Assembly (NCBI GenBank): GCA_964351985.1
Contig: CAYGPR010000022.1
Coordinates: forward strand, 1-59,225
Direction of reading: 5' to 3'
Length of the DNA: 59,225 nt
Source: Meishania sp964351985
Lineage (GTDB): Bacteria > Bacteroidota > Bacteroidia > Flavobacteriales > Flavobacteriaceae
Made by a program: the position numbers and the translations under genes. Shown here piece by piece: positions 50,385 to 56,710 of the stretch. Below the pieces are notes generated by a model. That model searched no databases. It saw nothing but the letters and a program-made list of their open reading frames with translations, and had not been told where the DNA came from. The first letter of the stretch is position 1; each line of letters begins with the position of its first letter.

Positions 50385-52172
50385 ATGAAAAATAGAATTT
50401 TGATTTCGTTTTCACTTCTTTTTTGCATTACAGTATTCGCTCAGACAAACTACGAGATATCGTTCAAGAATGCCGTACACCACGAGGCAAAGATCAATGC
50501 CGTCTTTTCCAATATTTCTTCTGACACACTAACCGTTCGAATGGCACGATCATCGCCTGGAAGATATGCGATCCATGAATTTGCTAAGAACGTGTATGGT
50601 TTTAAAGCCACTGACAATAAGGGAAACGAACTAAGAATAATTCGCAAAGATCCTTATTCTTGGCAGCTCACCGGCCATGATGGCACGGTGAAAATCACCT
50701 ATACCCTTTTTGCGGATCGCGGCGATGGCACCTATGCCCAAGTTGACGAGACCCATGCCCATTTGAATATTCCTGCGACCTTTATCTATGCGCCTGAATT
50801 GGCGGAGAAAAAAATAACGGTCGATTTTCAAGTTCGTAATGACTTGAATTGGAAAGTTGCCACGCAGTTGCCATTGGTTTCTGGCACGACCTACACTGCC
50901 CCAAATTTGCAATATTTCATGGATAGCCCAACCGAAATCAGTGATTTTGCATTACGGGAATTTGAGGTCGATGGACAAAACATCCGTTTGGCATTGCACC
51001 ATAACGGCACTGATGAAGAAGCGGACACTTACTTCGAAAAAGTCAAGAAAACCGTTTTGGCCGAAAAAGAAGTATATGGTGAACTTCCCGCTTTCGATTA
51101 CGGCACCTATACCTTTTTGGCCTGCTATATTCCCAATGCTTCCGGAGATGGAATGGAGCATCGAAATTCAACGATATTGACCAGCACCCGTAGCTTGGCC
51201 GATGGTGGTATGGAGCGGAACATCGGAACGGTTTCCCATGAATTTTTCCATGCTTGGAACGTGGAACGCATCCGTCCAAAAAGTTTGGAGCCTTTTGATT
51301 TCTCAAAGGCCAATATGAGCGGGGCACTGTGGTTCGCAGAAGGTTTTACCAGTTACTATACCAATTTAATCTTGTGTAGGGCCGGACTTATTTCTGCTGA
51401 AAATTATGTTGAAGGACTTACAGGGTCCTTTAATTACGTTTGGAACTCCCCCGGGAGAGAATTTTTCAACCCCATCGAGATGAGTTTTCAAGCACCATTT
51501 GTCGATGCCGCGACCTCGGTAGACCCAGTGAATCGGGGCAATACCTTTATATCGTATTATTCTTACGGAAGTGTACTTGGTTTGGCATTAGACCTTTCAT
51601 TACGCCAGAAGAACCTTAATCTCGATGATTATATGAAATTGGTATGGCAGACCTATGGGAAGAAAGAAATTCCGTATGCCATCGAAGATCTGCACAAAAC
51701 CTTGAACGAATATGCAGGAAAGGAATTCGGCGACCATTTTTTCAATTCATATATCTATAAAAGCGAAATGCCCGATTATAAAATGCTATTCGAATCGGTC
51801 GGTGTAATACTGGCCCAAGATAAAGAAGTACCTTATTTTGGTGCTTATGTTGAACTGGATGGTGATGGCAACGGAGAAATCAATGACTATCCAAAGATGG
51901 GAAGTCCCGCATATAAAGCGGGATTAAGCTCTGGAGATATCATAACAATGATTAATGGCGAACATTTTCCCGATGGGATGGGATTCAATGAATTTATAAA
52001 ACAGTTGAAAGTCGGAGATAAATTGAAAATAGATTTTGTTCGACATGGCTTTACTAAGACAATAACCGTTACCTTGGAAGCCGACCCGTCGTATTCAATC
52101 AGTGTAGGCGAAAAAACAGGGCAAAATCCGACGGAAAAAATCTTGGAACAAAGAAGAAAGTGGCTTGAGTAG
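50385..52172 (+). CDS. M61 family metallopeptidase with PDZ domain
   Basis: 595 residues. The signal peptide MKNRILISFSLLFCITVFAQ is followed by an N-terminal beta domain (about 25-170) and a catalytic domain with the zinc motif HEFFH (about 285-289, VSHEFFHAWNVERIRP) and the downstream glutamate in ALWFAEGFTSYY. A PDZ domain near 480-560 (GSPAYKAGLSSGDIITMING) completes the M61 glycyl aminopeptidase layout. It is periplasmic. It is transcribed alone to the right and is divergent from the barrel gene at 50230. Confidence 0.93.
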   Translation: MKNRILISFSLLFCITVFAQTNYEISFKNAVHHEAKINAVFSNISSDTLTVRMARSSPGRYAIHEFAKNVYGFKATDNKGNELRIIRKDPYSWQLTGHDGTVKITYTLFADRGDGTYAQVDETHAHLNIPATFIYAPELAEKKITVDFQVRNDLNWKVATQLPLVSGTTYTAPNLQYFMDSPTEISDFALREFEVDGQNIRLALHHNGTDEEADTYFEKVKKTVLAEKEVYGELPAFDYGTYTFLACYIPNASGDGMEHRNSTILTSTRSLADGGMERNIGTVSHEFFHAWNVERIRPKSLEPFDFSKANMSGALWFAEGFTSYYTNLILCRAGLISAENYVEGLTGSFNYVWNSPGREFFNPIEMSFQAPFVDAATSVDPVNRGNTFISYYSYGSVLGLALDLSLRQKNLNLDDYMKLVWQTYGKKEIPYAIEDLHKTLNEYAGKEFGDHFFNSYIYKSEMPDYKMLFESVGVILAQDKEVPYFGAYVELDGDGNGEINDYPKMGSPAYKAGLSSGDIITMINGEHFPDGMGFNEFIKQLKVGDKLKIDFVRHGFTKTITVTLEADPSYSISVGEKTGQNPTEKILEQRRKWLE

Positions 52173-52254
52173 TTTCGTAATGAGATGGGTATAGGCATGT
52201 TGTTGATTTTAACAAGAGACCATTAGAATGAACGTAAACGTAGATTTATCATTT

Positions 52255-52788
52255 TCAGGTCAAATCCTCCAGCTTTTTCCATTTATAATTGTTCGGTTCG
52301 GTGGCATCCAGTAAATCTACACCTAACGATTTAGCCACCGTAACCCCCATTTCAAAAACAGAAACCAAATCGGTATTCTCATAAATATTGAAGTGCCTGT
52401 TCTTTTGATACCATAGATTGGTTTCAAAAATAAATTCCCCGTTCTCTTTTGGCTGCTTAAAAACCGAAACGTAATCAATCTTAGGTAATTCTTTCCATTT
52501 ACCCACTTTAATCGGGCCGACACAGTATAGCTCCTTATACTTATTTTGAGCTAAATCGAAGAGAACATCTTTTACGACCGAAAAAGCAAGAGCACTCGGC
52601 AACAAAACCAAAGCCGCTTCAAGTAAACTTAGACTTCCTCTTAGTTTTTTAGATTCAGTGGTAAACTCAAATTTGGTAAAGAAAAAAAATAGCAAGCTTA
52701 GAATAACGGTATAATGTATGGCAGCAACTATTCGTTGCCACAGGGGTCTATTACCTTCTGAAATAATGATTTTATTGCTTTGCATCAT
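52255..52788 (-). CDS. Hypothetical membrane-anchored protein, 177 aa
   Basis: 177 residues from the ATG at 52788; the longer frame starts inside the atpC terminator. Two hydrophobic segments (about 22-40 and 55-75) near the N-terminus precede a soluble domain of about 100 residues (LYCVGPIKVGKWKELPKIDY, VSVFKQPKENGEFIFETNLW, FEMGVTVAKSLGVDLLDAT). The soluble part resembles membrane-proximal PH-like folds found in Bacteroidota hypothetical proteins, but no family is certain. It lies downstream of atpDC beyond a terminator. Confidence 0.65.
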   Translation of the reverse strand: MMQSNKIIISEGNRPLWQRIVAAIHYTVILSLLFFFFTKFEFTTESKKLRGSLSLLEAALVLLPSALAFSVVKDVLFDLAQNKYKELYCVGPIKVGKWKELPKIDYVSVFKQPKENGEFIFETNLWYQKNRHFNIYENTDLVSVFEMGVTVAKSLGVDLLDATEPNNYKWKKLEDLT

Positions 52789-52798
52789 CCTTAAAACG

Positions 52799-52826
52799 AA
52801 AAAAACCATACGAATTGTATGGTTTT
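52799..52826 (-). terminator. atpDC terminator
   Basis: Stem AAAACCATAC/GTATGGTTTT (52802-52811 and 52817-52826) with loop GAATT. On the minus strand it is followed by seven T residues. Confidence 0.9.
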
Positions 52827-52851
52827 AAATGCTAAATAGTGATCTCTATAC

Positions 52852-53130
52852 CTAATCCGCCAATACAATCACTTTATTATCTTTCATCTCGATAGTGCCG
52901 CTACTGATATGGAGTACCGTTCTTCCATCGGGATCTTTTGAAAATTTTGAAGCGTAGTCTTCATCGATATCTATATCGCCGTCGACCCGTACCTTACCTT
53001 CTTGTAATAATGAAACGATAGGCGCATGATTGTTCAACATTTGAAACTCTCCGTTGATACCAGGTACACTTACCGAAGTGACTTCTCCAGCAAATAATGT
53101 TGCTTCTGGGGATACGATTTCTAAATACAT
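52852..53130 (-). CDS. atpC: F1F0 ATP synthase epsilon subunit (short form)
   Basis: 92 residues, shorter than the 130-140 usual in Proteobacteria because the C-terminal helical domain is absent, as is normal in Bacteroidota. The N-terminal beta domain is visible (MYLEIVSPEATLFAGEVTSV, PGINGEFQMLNNHAPIVSLL, LHISSGTIEMKDNKVIVLAD). It forms the central stalk with gamma. It follows atpD by 72 bp that hold inverted heptad arrays. Confidence 0.94.
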   Translation of the reverse strand: MYLEIVSPEATLFAGEVTSVSVPGINGEFQMLNNHAPIVSLLQEGKVRVDGDIDIDEDYASKFSKDPDGRTVLHISSGTIEMKDNKVIVLAD

Positions 53131-53137
53131 TTTTTCA

Positions 53138-53202
53138 AGTTATGAGTTATGAGTTATGAGTTATGAGCAACTCTGAACTCATAACTCTGAACTCTGAACT
53201 TT
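53138..53202 (+). repeat. Inverted heptad arrays between atpD and atpC
   Basis: Four perfect AGTTATG units (53138-53165) are followed, on the other strand, by four 7-bp units (minus strand TTCAGAG, TTCAGAG, TTATGAG, TTCAGAG). The arms can pair, for example GAGTTATGAG with CTCATAACTC. The array fills the gap between atpD and atpC, with no separate promoter visible. Confidence 0.8.
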
Positions 53203-54711
53203 TTACGCCTCTGCAAGCATTTTCTCTCCGGCTTCGATGGCTTCTTCGATAGTTCCCTTTAGGTTAAAGGCCGATTCTGGAAGACGATCTAACTCACCGT
53301 CCATAATCATGTTAAACCCTTTTATGGTTTCTTTGATATCTACCAAAACACCAGGGATACCGGTAAATTGTTCCGCCACATGGAAAGGCTGTGAAAGAAA
53401 GCGCTGAACACGACGCGCGCGTCCTACGGCTAATTTATCCTCCTCGGAAAGTTCTTCCATCCCCAAGATGGCGATGATATCCTGTAATTCTTTATAACGT
53501 TGCAACAACTCTTTCACACGTTGTGCACAATCGTAGTGCTCTTTTCCTAAAATCTCAGGGGTAAGAATTCGTGAAGTGGAATCCAATGGATCCACCGCTG
53601 GATAAATACCTAACTCAGCAATTTTACGGGAAAGTACGGTAGTCGCGTCCAAGTGGGCAAAAGTTGTTGCCGGTGCAGGATCCGTAAGGTCATCCGCAGG
53701 TACGTAGACCGCCTGTACCGATGTAATCGATCCTCTTTTTGTTGAAGTAATACGTTCTTGCATGGCACCCATTTCAGTGGCTAATGTAGGCTGGTACCCT
53801 ACCGCAGATGGCATACGACCCAATAGTGCCGATACCTCTGAACCTGCTTGCGTAAAACGGAAAATATTATCTACAAAGAAAAGTACGTCTTTTCCTTGTC
53901 CTTCACCCGCCCCATCACGGAAATACTCCGCAATGGTCAAACCAGAAAGTGCAACGCGCGCACGCGCCCCGGGAGGTTCGTTCATCTGACCGAAAACGAA
54001 GGTCGCTTTCGATTCTTTCATCGCTTTTTTATCTACTTTGGATAAATCCCAACCTCCATCTTCCATGGAATGCAAGAAATCGTCCCCATATTTTATAATT
54101 CCCGATTCCAACATCTCGCGAAGCAAATCGTTTCCTTCCCTTGTTCTTTCACCAACTCCTGCAAAAACCGAAAGTCCACCGTGACCTTTGGCGATGTTAT
54201 TGATCAATTCTTGAATCAAAACGGTCTTGCCGACACCAGCTCCACCGAACAATCCGATCTTACCCCCTTTGGCATAAGGCTCGATCAAATCGATAACTTT
54301 TATTCCTGTGAACAAAACTTCCGTTGCCGTGGTAAGGTCTTCAAATTTTGGAGCTTCCCTGTGAATAGGGAGTCCGTCTTTACCTGCTTTTGGTAAATCG
54401 CCCAAACCGTCGATGGCATCTCCGATTACGTTGAACAAACGTCCGTATACTTCATCACCGATCGGCATTTGTATCGCGGCACCTGTAGCAAGTACTGCGG
54501 TTCCCCTACTCAATCCATCGGTAGAATCCATCGAAATGGTTCTTACGGTATTCTCACCGGTATGTGATTGTACTTCGAGTACCAACTTAGATCCGTCTTT
54601 GTTAACGATTTCCAACGAATCATAGATTTTTGGAAGGTCGTCACCTGACTGAAACTCCACATCGACCACCGGGCCGATTATCTGGGAAACTTTACCTGTA
54701 ACTTTTGACAT
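53203..54711 (-). CDS. atpD: F1F0 ATP synthase beta subunit
   Basis: 502 residues. Walker A GGAGVGKT near residue 160, the catalytic glutamate region in GERTREGNDL, Walker B LFFVDNIFRFTQAG, the ALLGRMPSAVGYQPTL segment and the DELSEED-type EELSEED near 400 are all present. The N-terminus MSKVTGKVSQIIGPVVDVEF is standard. Together with atpC it forms the separate atpDC operon typical of Bacteroidota; the other atp genes are not in this window. A TATCTTTG -7 box lies 73 bp upstream, and a 162-bp repeat element lies beyond it. Confidence 0.98.
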   Translation of the reverse strand: MSKVTGKVSQIIGPVVDVEFQSGDDLPKIYDSLEIVNKDGSKLVLEVQSHTGENTVRTISMDSTDGLSRGTAVLATGAAIQMPIGDEVYGRLFNVIGDAIDGLGDLPKAGKDGLPIHREAPKFEDLTTATEVLFTGIKVIDLIEPYAKGGKIGLFGGAGVGKTVLIQELINNIAKGHGGLSVFAGVGERTREGNDLLREMLESGIIKYGDDFLHSMEDGGWDLSKVDKKAMKESKATFVFGQMNEPPGARARVALSGLTIAEYFRDGAGEGQGKDVLFFVDNIFRFTQAGSEVSALLGRMPSAVGYQPTLATEMGAMQERITSTKRGSITSVQAVYVPADDLTDPAPATTFAHLDATTVLSRKIAELGIYPAVDPLDSTSRILTPEILGKEHYDCAQRVKELLQRYKELQDIIAILGMEELSEEDKLAVGRARRVQRFLSQPFHVAEQFTGIPGVLVDIKETIKGFNMIMDGELDRLPESAFNLKGTIEEAIEAGEKMLAEA

Positions 54712-54783
54712 TACGATCGTGTTTTGTAATTATGGGTTATTTATTTCAGAAATCGCTCTTGCGAACCTTTGTTTTTCAGGGTG

Positions 54784-54791
54784 CAAAGATA
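54784..54791 (-). promoter_or_regulatory. -7 box for atpDC
   Basis: The minus strand reads TATCTTTG followed by C, a perfect TAnnTTTG match 73 bp before the atpD ATG. The repeat element at 54838-54999 starts 46 bp further upstream. Confidence 0.6.
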
Positions 54792-54837
54792 TTGTTTTCG
54801 GTTTGAATTGAAAACTACTTTCACTTCTTTTTTGATG

Positions 54838-54999
54838 TATACTCCTGTCACTTAGTAAATCGAGTTTTTGTGTCTTTCTTTTCCCCTTTCCCTGCGTTAA
54901 AATTTGAAAACGTAGCTAGGCTATGCCTTAAAATTTTGCCTTGGGAAAAAGAAAAATAAGTTTCCCAAAATCCACGGTTTTCTAAGTGGCAGGAGTATA
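54838..54999 (-). repeat. Intergenic repeat element, copy 2 (upstream of atpD)
   Basis: Terminal inverted repeat TATACTCCTGTCACTTAG (54838-54855) and CTAAGTGGCAGGAGTATA (54982-54999), 17 of 18 pairs Watson-Crick and one G-U if transcribed. Its reverse complement shares blocks in the same order with the element at 24386-24513, including CAAGGCAAAATTTTAA (54928-54943 here, as the complement). The interior also holds AAATTTGAAAACGTAGCTAG, a partial inner repeat. It begins directly after the SGNH gene terminator and has no open frame. Confidence 0.75.
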
Positions 55000-55029
55000 A
55001 AAAAATGCCCTTATGAAAAGGGCATTTTT
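54999..55029 (-). terminator. Terminator after the SGNH lipoprotein gene
   Basis: A perfect 12-bp stem AAAAATGCCCTT/AAGGGCATTTTT (55001-55012 and 55018-55029) with a T-run of seven on the minus strand. It abuts the repeat element. Confidence 0.9.
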
Positions 55030-55049
55030 TATTATATGTTTATTGTTAA

Positions 55050-56705
55050 TTATTGCAAGGTGGGCGAGTAATTCGTCGGAGAGTTTCCAATATCCAAAAG
55101 TGATCCCGACAGCTCAAAATTAGATCCGTAAGTTGCATCGATAGCCTTCATAAACTGATTGGCGGCCATGGCGTAGCCCCTTGCGGTAAGATGCACGCCA
55201 TCGAGGGAAAAAGCACCTCCGGTTACGAGATTGGCAGTCAAGGTAAAGTCTCCATCGGTTATACCGCTAGTGGCCAATTGCTGCAATAGCGCATTGGCAT
55301 CGACAAAAGCCAAACCTGCACTTGAAGCAGTGGATGCAATGGTCGCATTAAAACTATCGATAGCGGTTTTAATCTCAGCCTGTTCCGAAGGCAACAAGAC
55401 CCATTTATCGGCCAACGGAAGGGTAATACCTTCCACGGAAAACTGGCCAGCAAGTTCTTGGGACAGTCCTTGTCCAATTAGGGCTGCAACCACATCAGTA
55501 TTGACCGTACCGATAACCGATGAACTTGGCAAGACAAATAAATCATCAGCAGTCGCCTCTCGTGTTTGCCCATACGTACTACCCAATAATCCCGCAACCA
55601 GAGGTGCCGCTTCGACAGGCAGTCCGAAAGATTGTACAAATGCGGGGAATGCCGGACTAGCACCCAAGACCCCGGCAATTTGAGCCGAGAGATCGGGTAA
55701 GGTCTCATCCCTAATTACAACTTCACTGGCAGCAGATGATGAAAACTCTATGGCACGTTCTGGTACGCCCAAAAAGTCATAAACCTGGTTCAATTGACCG
55801 AAAATGCCATTCAATGTTGGGATTAAAGGTCCAAAATCAGGATTTGTCGGATCCAATGGATTATGTGGTACTGTCGTAAAATGCGGAATACTGGTAACAT
55901 AAGGTATGTTTGCCACCGCACCACCGGCACCGCCAGTTGTCAAAGTGGTAATCAATGCTCCATAGGTCTGATCAAAACCAACACCCGGAGGACCATCGCT
56001 GGGCGTTATAGGGTTAGTTCCGTCTCCTCCTGATAATGCATAGCCCAAAACGTCGTTGTTACCAATCCACAAAGTAAAGAAGGTCGGTGATTGCGCCATT
56101 GCCAATTCTAAAACACTGGCATCTGGGGTGGATCCCGTCATTCTAATAAAATAAGGGTTAGCCAATTGAAGGGGCAGATTGGCAAGATTACCATACCCAG
56201 GTGCAAGCAAATGAAAGCTTTTTGCCCCTGGTACGCCCATATTGTTGAAAGGGCCTGCAGGATTATTCAATACAACATCTGTGGTCGGAGCAACCGTTCC
56301 AATTACCTCGGAAAGGCCTACTGGGCCAGACCCGTCAAAAACCAGTCTAGGGTTGAACCCTGGTAATTGGGTTCCGCCGGCAAGTAATCCTCCTATATTG
56401 TCATTGGTCAACGGTTGTGAAAAAGCTCCACCTCCTGCCAGGGCAAATTTAGCGGCCAATTGGTTCGGAAAAGAATTTTCTTGGCCTGCCTTAAAAAGTG
56501 CATTATCGGTAAAACCCGCAGTCAAAGAATTACCGAGGGCAACATAGGTAGAAAAATCGGCCGAACCTGAAGTCAAGACAACAGGTTCTGCCATTTCGAC
56601 CATCTCGCTTTCCATAATTACATCTTCTGGATCATTACAGGCGGTAAATCCGATAAGGACAGCTAGCAGCGCTATATATTTTACTTTCATGATTTTCATT
56701 TTCAA
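55050..56705 (-). CDS. SGNH/GDSL-family lipoprotein hydrolase
   Basis: 551 residues. A lipoprotein signal (MKMKIMKVKYIALLAVLIGF, then TAC, Cys23) precedes an SGNH fold. Block I is YVALGNSLTAGF (GNSL in place of GDSL), block III is the WIGNNDVLG stretch, and block V is DGVHLTARGYAMAANQFM with Asp and His. A large Gly/Pro-rich insertion lies between blocks I and V. It is probably an outer-membrane-anchored esterase. It starts 5 bp after the end of the TonB receptor gene, the usual arrangement for this pair in Flavobacteriaceae, and so probably acts with that receptor on an unknown ligand. Confidence 0.88.
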   Translation of the reverse strand: MKMKIMKVKYIALLAVLIGFTACNDPEDVIMESEMVEMAEPVVLTSGSADFSTYVALGNSLTAGFTDNALFKAGQENSFPNQLAAKFALAGGGAFSQPLTNDNIGGLLAGGTQLPGFNPRLVFDGSGPVGLSEVIGTVAPTTDVVLNNPAGPFNNMGVPGAKSFHLLAPGYGNLANLPLQLANPYFIRMTGSTPDASVLELAMAQSPTFFTLWIGNNDVLGYALSGGDGTNPITPSDGPPGVGFDQTYGALITTLTTGGAGGAVANIPYVTSIPHFTTVPHNPLDPTNPDFGPLIPTLNGIFGQLNQVYDFLGVPERAIEFSSSAASEVVIRDETLPDLSAQIAGVLGASPAFPAFVQSFGLPVEAAPLVAGLLGSTYGQTREATADDLFVLPSSSVIGTVNTDVVAALIGQGLSQELAGQFSVEGITLPLADKWVLLPSEQAEIKTAIDSFNATIASTASSAGLAFVDANALLQQLATSGITDGDFTLTANLVTGGAFSLDGVHLTARGYAMAANQFMKAIDATYGSNFELSGSLLDIGNSPTNYSPTLQ

Positions 56706-56710
56706 ACAGA

